Assembly (NCBI GenBank): GCA_023430545.1
Contig: JAEZAF010000120.1
Span: 1-30,706, forward strand
DNA: 30,706 bases
Reading direction: 5' to 3'
Origin: Chloroflexota bacterium
Lineage (GTDB): Bacteria > Chloroflexota > Anaerolineae > Aggregatilineales > Phototrophicaceae
The notes under the pieces: generated by a model
The model's database searches: none
What the model saw: the letters and a program-made list of their open reading frames with translations, nothing else
What the model was told of the DNA's origin: nothing
Shown here: piece after piece, positions 1-7,917 of the stretch
How the letters are laid out: each line of letters starts with the position of its first letter
Numbering within the stretch: the first letter of the stretch is position 1
Program-made: the position numbers and the translations under genes

Positions 1-2
1 GC

Positions 3-158
3 TTCCGAAATTGCGATCGTCTGCGCAGTCTCTTTATCGAACAGGGTTTCGATGTCCACGCTCATTCATTCTTCTTCGGATGCGCGACTGCACTGACAGG
101 TAATCTTCCTCACACAGCAATCGATTCACAAGTACCTGTGGATAACCTTTCTGCCTGA
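3..158 (+). CDS. 3' end of a gene, possibly SAM-dependent methyltransferase C-terminus (partial)
   Basis: An open frame enters from the left edge and ends at TGA 156-158, giving 51 residues. It contains LRSLFIEQGFDV followed by HSFFFGCATALTG. This resembles the end of class I SAM-dependent methyltransferases of the UbiE type, where a helix ending in AGF is followed by a beta-strand, often with FFFG, and a final strand. The match is by pattern only and no catalytic part is in the window. The competing reading is on the opposite strand, an ATG at 65 running leftwards (MSVDIETLFDKETAQT) after a weak purine-rich stretch. I prefer the + reading because it looks like a known fold end and because most neighbours are on +. 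Which one is real needs sequence to the left. Confidence 0.4.
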   Translation, partial: FRNCDRLRSLFIEQGFDVHAHSFFFGCATALTGNLPHTAIDSQVPVDNLSA

Positions 159-234
159 GAGTTGCATCCGGTATACCCAGGATCTCGCATAGGACCAGAA
201 GAATGCGAGTCCTACACCGTTTACAGGATTGTTA

Positions 235-523
235 GGGGCAGGATGTTCTCCTGCCCCATATACTGTAACTTTAGAGATTTGAGGCGAAAAAAGCCCCCCC
301 CATCCTAAATCCTTCCCGGCACAGCAAGCAGCGCTACCCACTCGGCAAATCTTCGATTTGCTTTCCGAGGGAAGGACTTTTTGTGTGTGAGTGGGTTGTT
401 TCCCGTTCCCTCGGAGCGAACGATGAATGCTCTTCCCGCCTGCGGCGGTGGCCTGATTTACACCTGCTTCAACATGTAAAATGGCGTAACTTGGTACGCA
501 TGGGGCAGGAGAACATCCTGCCC
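235..523. repeat. Non-coding region with inverted pair of hairpin repeats
   Basis: The gap 159-669 holds no convincing gene. At 235-257 a 9-bp stem (GGGGCAGGA/TCCTGCCCC) has the loop TGTTC. At 503-523 the same hairpin occurs in the opposite orientation, with loop GAACA, and is followed by TTTTT, so it could also terminate transcription rightwards. Between them, 310-376 forms a nested hairpin: outer TCCTTCCC/GGGAAGGA, then CTCGG/CCGAG, then CAAATC/GATTTG. This inner part resembles the C-rich/G-rich repeat at 6214-6365. The pair of inverted ends around a third hairpin may be one small non-autonomous element or a chance cluster of two repeat families. Confidence 0.6.
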
Positions 524-592
524 TTTTTGCTGTTTGGCATATACCTCAGCATGCAAACGTATAAGTATTACATTTTGCATGACGTTTGACAC

Positions 593-620
593 CTGACTCC
601 GATGCGGACCGGCGTATAAT
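593..620 (+). promoter_or_regulatory. Probable sigma70-type promoter for the ABC-2 transporter pair
   Basis: A perfect -10 box TATAAT lies at 615-620. The best spaced -35 is CTGACT at 593-598 with a 16-base spacer. A consensus TTGACA at 586-591 is also present, but its 23-base spacing is too long for normal use. The start codon of the ATPase gene lies about 50 bases downstream. Confidence 0.55.
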
Positions 621-669
621 TTAAGAAAAAGATGTTAATAAAATTTTCAGCTTACAGGAGGTTCCCCAC

Positions 670-1596
670 ATGGTCGCACAGGTGATACAGACACGGGGAC
701 TGACCCGTGATTTTAAAACCACCCGCGCTTTAGATAATCTGACGATAGATGTCCAACAAGGGACGATCTTTGGCTTCCTTGGACCCAACGGGGCTGGAAA
801 GACCACCACCATCCGGCTGCTGCTGGGATTACTGGAGCCTACGTCCGGGACAGCCACGGTTCTGGGATATGACACGCGCACGCACGGCGGTCAGATCAGG
901 GAAAAGGCCGGGGCGCTGCTTGAGCATACCGGGCTTTATGAACGGCTGACCGCTTATGACAACCTCGAATTTTACGGTCGGGCGTGGCATCTGGACGCGC
1001 CGCAGCGTGCAGCACGCATTCAGGAACTGCTGACACATCTGGGACTGTGGGATCGCCGCACCGAGACGGTCAGCACGTGGAGTAAGGGGATGAAGCAGAA
1101 GCTCGCTATCGCGCGGACACTGCTGCATCGCCCCGAACTGATCTTTCTCGATGAACCGACCGCAGGGCTGGACCCGGTGGCCGCCGCAGCGCTGCATGAC
1201 GATCTCATGACACTGACCGCCAGCGAAGGCGTGACCGTCTTCCTGACGACTCATCATCTGGCGGAGGCGGAAAAGCTGTGTGACTGCGTCGCTGTGATCC
1301 GACACGGGAAGCTGCTGACGATGGGGCCGCCTGCACAGCTCAGCGTGGGCGAAAACCGGCTGGTCGTGACTGGCGACGGCTTTAACGAACGCGTCCTCAG
1401 TACGCTGCGTCAGCGGCCTGAAGTATCCGCTGTACAGGCTCAGAATCATCATATTGAAATTACCCTGAAAGATCACGCTGATACCGCGCCGCTGGTCAAT
1501 CTGCTGGTGACGCAGGGCGTGAACATCGAAGAGGTTCGCAAACAGGCGGCCAGTCTTGAAGAAGCGTTCCTGACACTGGTGGAGGACGAGGCATGA
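670..1596 (+). CDS. ABC transporter ATP-binding protein (ABC-2 exporter type)
   Basis: A cytoplasmic ATPase of 308 residues that should power the membrane partner encoded directly downstream. Walker A GPNGAGKTT is at residues 38-46. The signature appears as WSKGMKQK in place of LSGGQ, a form common in ABC-2 and drug or antibiotic exporter ATPases. Walker B with FLDEPTAGLDP and the H-loop TTHHLAEAE follow. The C-terminal 80 residues form the small extension usual in this subfamily. The start is set by a strong AGGAGG at 657-662, 7 bases before ATG. The stop overlaps the start of the permease gene by 4 bases, so the two are translationally coupled. The substrate cannot be told: daunorubicin-type drug exporters, Na+ exporters (NatA) and uncharacterised systems share this sequence pattern. 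Confidence 0.92.
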   Translation: MVAQVIQTRGLTRDFKTTRALDNLTIDVQQGTIFGFLGPNGAGKTTTIRLLLGLLEPTSGTATVLGYDTRTHGGQIREKAGALLEHTGLYERLTAYDNLEFYGRAWHLDAPQRAARIQELLTHLGLWDRRTETVSTWSKGMKQKLAIARTLLHRPELIFLDEPTAGLDPVAAAALHDDLMTLTASEGVTVFLTTHHLAEAEKLCDCVAVIRHGKLLTMGPPAQLSVGENRLVVTGDGFNERVLSTLRQRPEVSAVQAQNHHIEITLKDHADTAPLVNLLVTQGVNIEEVRKQAASLEEAFLTLVEDEA

Positions 1597-2333
1597 TGGA
1601 CGATCTCAAAACGGTCATCTGGAAAGAATGGCGGGAGACGCAGCTTCAGCACGGCAGTACGCGCCGCTGGCTGCTCAGTATCCTGATGTATATTGGCCTG
1701 CTCGGTATTGTGCTGCCGCTTCAGCTTGGACGGGTTATGGTGGAGTCGCTGTTTATGCTGATGTGGATGTGGATGCCGATGCTCACGTCGATCACCCAGA
1801 TTGCGGATGCCATCGCCGGAGAGCGTGAACGTCACACGCTCGAAACACTGCTGGCGAGCCGTCTGCCTGATCAGTCGATTGTGCTGGGGAAAATCGTGGT
1901 CATCATTGTCCAGTCGTGGGTGGTGATGCTCGCCGGTGCCGTACTGGCACTGGTGACGGTCAACGTCGTGCATCGGGAAGGCGCGGAGCTGATTATGTAC
2001 CCCACACCAACTGTCTTCGGTATCCTGGTGCTGCCACCACTGCTAGGTATGCTCGTTACCGGGATCGGGGTGCTGGCCTCAATGCATGCGGCCACGGTTC
2101 GTCAGGCCTATCAACGGCTGGCGATTCCACTGGTGGCGATGATCATGATCCCTTCTCTGGGGCTTTCGCTTTTGCCACGGGACTTTCTCGCCAGGTTTTA
2201 CAGTCCGGAATTTGCCCAGAATAATCTGGGTAACTTCCTTGTGGTGTTCTCGCTTGCGCTGCTGGTCCTCGATGCGGCGATCCTTGCGGCTGCGCTGTCC
2301 CGCTTCCGCCGAGGGCATCTGATCACGGATTAA
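1593..2333 (+). CDS. ABC-2 type transporter permease
   Basis: A protein of 246 residues with about six hydrophobic segments, beginning with a short cytoplasmic stretch containing WKEWRET. This is typical of ABC-2 permeases, which often start with an amphipathic helix before the first membrane span. A cytoplasmic loop with AGERERHTLETLLASRLP lies between spans 2 and 3. In this family that loop (GE+E+GTLE.LL) contacts the ATPase and is the best recognition mark. The protein ends with a basic cytoplasmic tail (RFRRGHL). It overlaps the ATPase gene by 4 bases (ATGA), so both are made together as one half-transporter set that presumably forms a 2+2 complex. The substrate is unknown. Confidence 0.9.
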   Translation: MMDDLKTVIWKEWRETQLQHGSTRRWLLSILMYIGLLGIVLPLQLGRVMVESLFMLMWMWMPMLTSITQIADAIAGERERHTLETLLASRLPDQSIVLGKIVVIIVQSWVVMLAGAVLALVTVNVVHREGAELIMYPTPTVFGILVLPPLLGMLVTGIGVLASMHAATVRQAYQRLAIPLVAMIMIPSLGLSLLPRDFLARFYSPEFAQNNLGNFLVVFSLALLVLDAAILAAALSRFRRGHLITD

Positions 2334-2370
2334 GGGAGTACAGCAGGTTTATTGGATTATTGGGGCAGGT

Positions 2371-2399
2371 GGGGCCGGAAGAATCCAGCCCCTGTTTTT
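2371..2399 (+). terminator. Hairpin with T-run after the ABC-2 permease, also a dispersed repeat copy
   Basis: GGGGCCGGA and TCCAGCCCC pair with one mismatch around an AGAA loop, and a run of five T follows at 2395-2399. It belongs to the AGAA-loop hairpin family found elsewhere in the window, and here it probably also ends the ABC-2 transcript. Confidence 0.6.
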
Positions 2400-2471
2400 A
2401 TGTCCGCAGATTTTTGCGCCGCAGCAGCAAGCGCCCCGACCACCAGATGCCGTCACCTTAACCGAATCAGT

Positions 2472-2500
2472 TTTTGATTTTTTTCGCAGTGCGCTATACT
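2472..2500 (+). promoter_or_regulatory. Probable promoter of the importer cluster
   Basis: TTTTGA at 2472-2477 and TATACT at 2495-2500 are separated by 17 bases in an AT-rich stretch. They lie about 64 bases before the GTG start of the LivG-like gene. No other clear start site precedes the first gene of the cluster. Confidence 0.5.
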
Positions 2501-2563
2501 GTGTTTCAGAATACGAATTCTTACCACATAGTTATTTCTTAAAAAAACACTTTAGAGGACGCC

Positions 2564-3355
2564 GTGACGACGTCACCCACACCATCACCTGTAAAACTTC
2601 ATGTTGATCATATTTCCCTGAGCTTTGGTGGTATCCGCGCCCTGAACGATGTCAATTTTCAGGTGCGTGAAGGCGAGATCTGCGCGGTCATCGGCCCCAA
2701 CGGCGCAGGCAAGACCAGCCTCATTAACAGCATCAACGGCTTCTACCATCCGCAGCAGGGTCGCATCATCTTCGACGGTCAGGATATTACGCAGCTTCCC
2801 CCGTATAAACGCGCCAAGCTCGGGATCTCGCGCACGTTTCAGAATATCGCCCTGTACACCAATATGACCGCGCTGGATAACCTGATGGCGGCGCGGCATC
2901 TGCATATGAAGTCGAATATGCTGACCGGGGCGCTGTTCTGGGGACCGGCCCAGAACGAGGAAATCGCACACCGCGAACGTGTCGAAGAGATCATCGACTT
3001 TCTGGAGATGGAAGCGATCCGCAAGTCGATTGTCGGCACGCTGAGCTATGGTCTGCGCAAGCGGGTGGAGCTGGGACGGGCACTCGCGCTGGAACCGTCA
3101 CTGCTGCTGCTGGATGAGCCGATGGCGGGCATGAATGTCGAGGAAAAAGAGGACATGGCGCGCTTCATCCTCGATGTCCACGAGCAGCGCGGCATTACGG
3201 TGATGCTGATCGAGCATGACATCGGGCTGGTGATGGATATTTCGCATCATATCGTGGCGCTGGACTTCGGGCAGAAGATCGCCGATGGCACACCGGACGA
3301 AATCCGTCAGGACGAGGCGGTGATCCGGGCGTATCTGGGGCAGGAATCGCACTGA
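2564..3355 (+). CDS. livG: LivG-like ATP-binding protein of HAAT-family importer
   Basis: A 263-residue cytoplasmic ATPase. Walker A GPNGAGKTS is at 44-52 and ISRTFQNIALYTNMTALDNL around 90-110 is the LivG Q-loop region. The signature is YGLRKRVELGRAL, and LLLLDEPMAGMN (Walker B) and IEHDIGLVMDI (H-loop) follow. LivG proteins are recognised by the RTFQN and the long insert before the signature. The start is GTG, chosen because AGAGGA sits 5 bases upstream and no in-frame ATG lies near. With LivF (11565-12359) it should form the ATPase pair that drives the LivH/LivM channel. It lies almost 8 kb from LivF, with a ligase, a secreted protein, a cupin and both permeases in between, which is an unusually spread order. 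The gene symbol marks family membership, not proven leucine transport. Confidence 0.9.
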   Translation: MTTSPTPSPVKLHVDHISLSFGGIRALNDVNFQVREGEICAVIGPNGAGKTSLINSINGFYHPQQGRIIFDGQDITQLPPYKRAKLGISRTFQNIALYTNMTALDNLMAARHLHMKSNMLTGALFWGPAQNEEIAHRERVEEIIDFLEMEAIRKSIVGTLSYGLRKRVELGRALALEPSLLLLDEPMAGMNVEEKEDMARFILDVHEQRGITVMLIEHDIGLVMDISHHIVALDFGQKIADGTPDEIRQDEAVIRAYLGQESH

Positions 3356-3371
3356 TTTTGCGCGTTAAAAT

Positions 3372-3436
3372 GGGCGGGAAGAATCCCGCCCTACAGACTA
3401 GGTACGGTGAGGTGGCGGACGCGCAGAAGCGCGTCC
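3372..3436. repeat. Two adjacent hairpin repeats with the AGAA loop
   Basis: The hairpin at 3372-3391 has stem GGGCGGGA/TCCCGCCC. The hairpin at 3417-3436 has stem GGACGCGC/GCGCGTCC. The stems are unrelated, yet both have the loop AGAA and both are followed by CTAC. They lie in the 200-base gap between livG and the ligase gene. Neither has a T-run, so they are more likely repeats or mRNA-stability elements than strong terminators. Confidence 0.75.
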
Positions 3437-3555
3437 CTACGGGCATGTACATGAAAAGATTGCAGATTGTTTACAGACAGAGGCCGTATTTTGTGCGACT
3501 CTGTGGAAAAACCCGCATCACTTAGACTATTGATATTTTATTACAGGTAACCGTT

Positions 3556-5550
3556 ATGGAAGTTCAAACCCAACGCAAGGCAGATGCTGCCGCTGGCAGC
3601 GCACCGCGCATCCATGAGTATCCGGGCATGGGATACGACAGCGTTTCCCCGCTGGACCCGGCGCTCGATACCGTCCCAAAGGCGTTTCTCTCGACGGCGC
3701 GACGCCTGCAAAATAGGGTAGGGATGCGGAAGAAACGTCTCGGCATCTGGCAGGAATATACATGGGGCGAGTCGCTGGATCATGTGAAATCCTTCTCGCT
3801 GGGGCTGATGAGCCTCGGCCTGAAGCGCGGCGAGAAGGTGTCGGTCATCGGCGAGAACGACCCGGAGTTCTACTGGGCGCAGTACGCGGCGCAGTCTGCC
3901 GGGGGCATCACGATTGCAATTTTCGCCGATGCCAATCCGCAGGAAGTGGAGTTCATCGTCAATGACTCGGACTCGGTCTTTCTGATTGCACATGATCAGG
4001 AACAGTGCGACAAGGCGCTGGAACTGCGCGAACGCCTGCCGAATATCCGCCGGGTGATTTACTGGGACGAGCGCGGCGTCTGGAATTATGGCAACGACTG
4101 GCTGATGAGCTTTCAGCAGGTCGAGGCGCTGGGCCGCGAGTATGAGAAATCGCATCCGGGACTCTTCGAGCAGGAAGTGGCGAAGGGCAGTTCAGAAGAC
4201 ACCGCCATTCTCAGCTATACATCCGGCACATCCGGTGCGCCGAAGGGTGTGATTGTCCTGCATCGCAACCTGATCTACGCCAAAAACCACTCCGACCCGA
4301 CGGTCCCTGCCTATGAAACCGACGAATACGTCTCGTTCAGCCCGATGGCGTGGATCACCGAGCAGGGGCTGGGCTTTGCCAATCATGCCGGGAACGGTTT
4401 CACCGTCAGCTTCCCGGAAGGGCCGGAGACGGTGCAGCACGACCTTAGGGAAATCGCGCCGAGTTCGCTGCTGTTCCCCAGCCGCATCTGGGAAAATCTG
4501 GCGCGTACCATGCAGATGCGCATCAATGACAGCACATGGATTAACCGCGTGCTGTATAAGCTGTTTCTGCCCGTGGCCTATCAGATCATCGACCTGGAAG
4601 ACGAAGGTAAGGCGATCCCGCCGCATCTGCGACTGCTGCGTGCGCTGGGGGATCTGGCCGTGCTTCAGCCGCTGCGGGACAAGATCGGCATGACGCGGAT
4701 GCGCACGGCGTTTACATCGGGGGCGGTGCTCAGCCCGGATGTGCTGCGCTTCTTCCGTGCGATTGGCGTGACGCTGATGAGCATCTATGGCAGCACGGAA
4801 GTCCATGCGGCGGCCATGCATCATGAGGGCAATGTCAAGCTGGCGAGTGTCGGTGTGCCGGTACCGGGTGTGCAGATCAAGATTGCACCGGACGGCGAGA
4901 TCCGTGTGCGCAGTCGTGCGGTCTTCTCCGGTTATTACAAGCTGGAAGCGAAGACAAATGAGTCGTTCGATGAGGAAGGGTTCTTCCGCACCGGGGACGC
5001 TGGTTACGTGGATGAGGATGGTCACCTGATCTATCTGGATCGCGTGAAGGATATGATCGAGCTGGCGAACGGCGAACGCTTCAGCCCGCAGTATATCGAA
5101 GGACGGCTGAAGTTCAGCCCGTACATTCAGGATGTAATGGCGGTCGGCGGGTTCGATATGGAATTTGTGACGGCCATCGTCATCATCGACTTCGAGAATG
5201 TGTCGCGCTGGGCGGAGAAGAACCGCGTCAACTTCACAACCTATGTGGACCTGACGCAGAAGCGTGAAGTCTATGAGCTGATCCGCAAGGAAGTTGAGCG
5301 CGTCAATGAGACGCTGCCGCCTGCCGGACGCATCCGCAAGTTTGTGATTCTGCACAAGGCCTTTGACGCGGACGAGGCCGAACTCACACGAACACGCAAA
5401 CTGCGCCGGCACGCACTGGAACAGCGCTACGGCGATATGCTGGACGCGATGTACGGGGATAAGGATAAAGTTACGGTCAGTGCTGAGGTAAAATACCGCG
5501 ATGGTCGCACGGGGGTCGTCGAAACCGACGTGCGGGTGATGCAGCTCTAA
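3556..5550 (+). CDS. AMP-dependent acyl-CoA synthetase (long-chain fatty-acid ligase type)
   Basis: A 664-residue member of the adenylate-forming superfamily, expected to activate a carboxylic acid with ATP and join it to coenzyme A. The ATP-binding P-loop YTSGTSGAPKG begins at about residue 221, YGSTE (motif A5) is at about 410, the TGD of A7 is at about 479, YLDRVKDMIELANGERFSP (A8 hinge) is at about 493, and RTRKLRRHALEQRY near 615-628 is the likely site of the C-terminal lysine. The length and the NGE-type hinge fit FadD15/long-chain ligases better than acetyl-CoA synthetases. ATG 3556 is kept although its ribosome site is weak. The gene sits inside a Liv-type importer cluster, so I infer that it activates the imported acid (fatty, aromatic or branched), the substrate itself being unknown. 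Confidence 0.88.
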   Translation: MEVQTQRKADAAAGSAPRIHEYPGMGYDSVSPLDPALDTVPKAFLSTARRLQNRVGMRKKRLGIWQEYTWGESLDHVKSFSLGLMSLGLKRGEKVSVIGENDPEFYWAQYAAQSAGGITIAIFADANPQEVEFIVNDSDSVFLIAHDQEQCDKALELRERLPNIRRVIYWDERGVWNYGNDWLMSFQQVEALGREYEKSHPGLFEQEVAKGSSEDTAILSYTSGTSGAPKGVIVLHRNLIYAKNHSDPTVPAYETDEYVSFSPMAWITEQGLGFANHAGNGFTVSFPEGPETVQHDLREIAPSSLLFPSRIWENLARTMQMRINDSTWINRVLYKLFLPVAYQIIDLEDEGKAIPPHLRLLRALGDLAVLQPLRDKIGMTRMRTAFTSGAVLSPDVLRFFRAIGVTLMSIYGSTEVHAAAMHHEGNVKLASVGVPVPGVQIKIAPDGEIRVRSRAVFSGYYKLEAKTNESFDEEGFFRTGDAGYVDEDGHLIYLDRVKDMIELANGERFSPQYIEGRLKFSPYIQDVMAVGGFDMEFVTAIVIIDFENVSRWAEKNRVNFTTYVDLTQKREVYELIRKEVERVNETLPPAGRIRKFVILHKAFDADEAELTRTRKLRRHALEQRYGDMLDAMYGDKDKVTVSAEVKYRDGRTGVVETDVRVMQL

Positions 5551-5592
5551 AACCGTTTCAGCCGCTGTACTTTTCAGGAGGTGTGGATTTCT

Positions 5593-6204
5593 ATGAAGAA
5601 AATCGTGAAGCGCATGGGGACCGCTGTAATGCTGGTGCTGGCTCTGGTGGTGTCACTGGCAGGCGGACTGACCAGTGGGACACTCCATGCCGCGCCAGAG
5701 AGCGCACCAGTCGGGCAGGCGACCGCCTGTGAGCCGACGCAGAGCATCATCGAGAATTTCGCCGATGTGCTGGATCTGCACACGGATGTATTGGACGATG
5801 ACGACTGGGATCTCTCGGTCAGCTACGACGAACTCGATTATCGGATTCGCGTCAGCCGTTTTCCGGTGGATACAACCGGCCTCGTGTCCATCAACTACCT
5901 GATCTATGACTGCGGTTATGACATCGACGATCTGGAAGACTATTACGACGAAGATTACTTCGAGCTTTTTCTGGAAACGTACACCGAAGCCGAGCGCACC
6001 GACGAATGCACTGATGGTGGGCTGATGCTGTACGAGTACGAACTGGAATTCGAAGGCGATGATTATATCGGTCGGTTCTGGGTGGTCGAATACAGCAGAA
6101 CGCGGGTCTATGATGTGCTGGTGACGTTCCTTGCCGATGAGGAAGACCGGCTGGACGAGGTGTCAGAGGATCTGTTCCCGGAACTGTCGAGCTGTGCAAG
6201 ATAG
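5593..6204 (+). CDS. Secreted, strongly acidic protein of unknown function
   Basis: I do not recognise this family. The 203-residue product begins with a basic MKKIVKRMG and a hydrophobic stretch ending in LHAAPES, a standard signal peptide with likely cleavage near residue 35. The mature part is very rich in Asp, Glu and Tyr (DVLDDDDWDLSVSYDELDY, DDLEDYYDEDYFELF) and has four cysteines (ACEP, YDCGYD, DECTDG, SSCAR) that could form two disulfides outside the cell. ATG 5593 is preferred to an in-frame GTG at 5581 because AGGAGG (5576-5581) overlaps that GTG. It lies between the ligase and the LivH-like permease in the same direction, so it may be an accessory of the importer, for example a metal- or substrate-handling surface protein. 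This is a guess from position and charge. Confidence 0.8.
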   Translation: MKKIVKRMGTAVMLVLALVVSLAGGLTSGTLHAAPESAPVGQATACEPTQSIIENFADVLDLHTDVLDDDDWDLSVSYDELDYRIRVSRFPVDTTGLVSINYLIYDCGYDIDDLEDYYDEDYFELFLETYTEAERTDECTDGGLMLYEYELEFEGDDYIGRFWVVEYSRTRVYDVLVTFLADEEDRLDEVSEDLFPELSSCAR

Positions 6205-6213
6205 GGTGGAAAC

Positions 6214-6365
6214 CCCCCATCCCCTAACCCCTTCCCCCAGTTGCTTCGCTCCGAGGGAAGGGGAATCGTTCGGGTTTGGCAGTGTTTTTCTCCCTTTCCC
6301 TCGCAGCGGACGACGGACGTTTTTCCCGTCGGCAGCGACTGGGGGAAAGGGCCGGGGATAGGGGG
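6214..6365. repeat. C-rich/G-rich element with about 28-bp imperfect terminal inverted repeats
   Basis: The left end (6214-6241) reads CCCCCATCCCC...CCCCCAGT and the right end (6338-6365) is its near reverse complement, ACTGGGGG...GGGGATAGGGGG. The 96 bases between contain further smaller inverted repeats (for example ACGACGGACG/CGTCGGCAG) and a T-run. No protein is encoded. It is the most complete copy in this window of a family also seen in part at 310-376, 7672-7842, 8346-8421 and 21823-21862. It lies 9 bases after the acidic protein gene and 78 bases before livH. Confidence 0.7.
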
Positions 6366-6443
6366 CTGCGATGCAGATTATTTCAGGCATCATCCGATAA
6401 AGATTAAATTTAAACCTATTGATCATTTTTTAAGGACAATTAC

Positions 6444-7661
6444 GTGACACAGGCAGCGAAAACCTCACCTGCAGCATCCGGGGCGGTGGCGATCCCGTGG
6501 GGGAAATATGCCCTGTATGCTGTGTATGCCATTGCGATTTTGTTATTTCTGCTGTGGTTTGGCAGCCAGCTCCAGACCATGCGACCGGCGCGTGCCGTCC
6601 AGACGACGATCACCGGCCTGCTGATTGGCGGGATTTATGCGCTGGTGGCATTGGGGATTGTGGTCGTCAACAAGGCGTCCGGCGTATTCAACTTCGCGCA
6701 CGGTTACATGATGTTCTTCGGTGCGCTGGTGTTCTTCAACTTCTTCACGACCAGTGATGTCAGTGTGCCGGGGGCGGCGGTGCTGGCGACGTTATGCGTG
6801 GTGGTGGCCCTGAGCATGAACGGCTGGCGCAGTCTGCTGAGGCCGCAGATGCTGGCGGTCATGGTGGTGCTGATCGTCGCGATGACGTTCGGCATGACCT
6901 TCGGCGGGGCCGAATGGCGCTTTATGCACGGCGTGGTCGGCGGTGTGACGCTGTCGGTGCTGCTGGGGCTGGCAATTGAGCGCTTCGCCATCCGTCCGCT
7001 GATCGGTCAGCCGCTGTTCGCGATTGTGCTGATGACGCTGGCGCTGGAACGCGTGCTGTCCGGTGTGACGCAGCTTATCTGGGGCAGCATCGACCGCAGT
7101 ATCCCGATTTTCTCCGGCCTGACTGAGCTTGGCCTGCCGAACCCGATTCGCATTGATGGTGAGGGCACATGGCTGGATGGCCGCATCAACATCCGCACCG
7201 AACTGGTGGTGGCGTTCGTGCTGGCGCTGGTGGCCTTCCTCGTGTTCGTGCTGTTCTTCCGTTATACCAGCATCGGTCTGTCGATGCGGGCGACGGCGGA
7301 GAATCAGCAGTTGGCGCAGTCGGTCGGCCTGCGGGTGCGGATTATTCTGGCGGCGGCATGGGTGATCGCGGCGATTCTGGCGATGACCGCTGGGGTGCTT
7401 CAGGGCGGCGCGACCAGTCTGGGGCGGACGATGCCCGCGCTGGCACTGGCGGCTTTCCCGGCGGTGCTGCTCGGTGGGCTGGAGTCGATTTCCGGGGCGC
7501 TGATCGGCGGTCTGGTGATCGGTCTGGTGCAGGTCTGGGCGGATCTGCTGCTGCCGGGGACACAGGCCGGCACGGAACTCGCGCCGTATGTGGTACTGAT
7601 GATCGTGCTGATCCTGCGTCCGGAAGGGTTGTTCGGCCAGCGGCGCATTGACCGGATTTAG
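6444..7661 (+). CDS. livH: LivH-like permease of HAAT-family importer
   Basis: A 405-residue integral membrane protein. The family hallmark GLLIGGIYALVALGIVVV followed by GVFNFAHGYMMFFGAL is at about residues 56-95. The RPLIG and LLGGLESISGALIGGLVIG motifs follow later, the latter near the C-terminus with the Gly-rich loop typical of LivH. It is longer than E. coli LivH (about 308 residues) because of an added N-terminal membrane span (residues 22-43) and extra spans around 105-150, a form common in distant HAAT permeases. The start is GTG with AAGGA 7 bases upstream. It should pair with the LivM-like protein at 8530-9642 to form the channel. The two permease genes are split by a cupin gene and two repeat elements. 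Confidence 0.9.
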   Translation: MTQAAKTSPAASGAVAIPWGKYALYAVYAIAILLFLLWFGSQLQTMRPARAVQTTITGLLIGGIYALVALGIVVVNKASGVFNFAHGYMMFFGALVFFNFFTTSDVSVPGAAVLATLCVVVALSMNGWRSLLRPQMLAVMVVLIVAMTFGMTFGGAEWRFMHGVVGGVTLSVLLGLAIERFAIRPLIGQPLFAIVLMTLALERVLSGVTQLIWGSIDRSIPIFSGLTELGLPNPIRIDGEGTWLDGRINIRTELVVAFVLALVAFLVFVLFFRYTSIGLSMRATAENQQLAQSVGLRVRIILAAAWVIAAILAMTAGVLQGGATSLGRTMPALALAAFPAVLLGGLESISGALIGGLVIGLVQVWADLLLPGTQAGTELAPYVVLMIVLILRPEGLFGQRRIDRI

Positions 7662-7671
7662 AGACCCCCTC

Positions 7672-7842
7672 CTAACCTCCCCCCTTGACGGGGGAGGGAC
7701 AGGCTTAGCGGGTTGGATGAGGGAAGCCCTGATGACCGGGGAGGGACGAATTGCAAGGGTAATTGAACCTCACCCGTCCGCGTCATGTGGCAACATACGC
7801 TCGTCACCCCTCTCCGAGCGGAGAGGGGACAGGGGTGAGGTT
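7672..7842. repeat. Two C-rich/G-rich inverted repeats between livH and the cupin gene
   Basis: CCTCCCCC/GGGGGAGG around CTTGA forms a hairpin at about 7676-7697. A second element has the ends AACCTCACCC (7766-7775) and GGGTGAGGTT (7833-7842) and encloses a CCCCTCTCC/GGAGAGGGG hairpin. The 256-base gap holds no gene. Both resemble the dispersed CCTCACCCC-type repeat family. Confidence 0.7.
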
Positions 7843-7917
7843 AGCTCTGGAGGGCAATACGACCGAAGCATTCCCTTTTACCGTGGCATGGGATGGTGTG
7901 AGAGGACACAATAACCG

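Noticed and set aside
1..65. Left-running frame from ATG 65 (MSVDIETLFDKETAQT...)
   Set aside because: It has a weak ribosome site and only 21 codons in the window. The opposite frame fits the end of a methyltransferase-like protein better, so this is kept only as an alternative.
586..620. TTGACA at 586 as the -35 partner of TATAAT at 615
   Set aside because: The 23-base spacing is too long for normal sigma70 use; CTGACT at 593 is better placed.
829..1476. Long - strand frame of 215 codons
   Set aside because: It lies fully within the ABC ATPase gene, which has all Walker motifs, so it is an antisense shadow.
4192..5412. 406-codon - strand frame
   Set aside because: It is antisense to the acyl-CoA synthetase, whose conserved motifs decide the coding strand. 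The composition is His/Arg/Asp-rich, typical of a shadow of high-GC coding.
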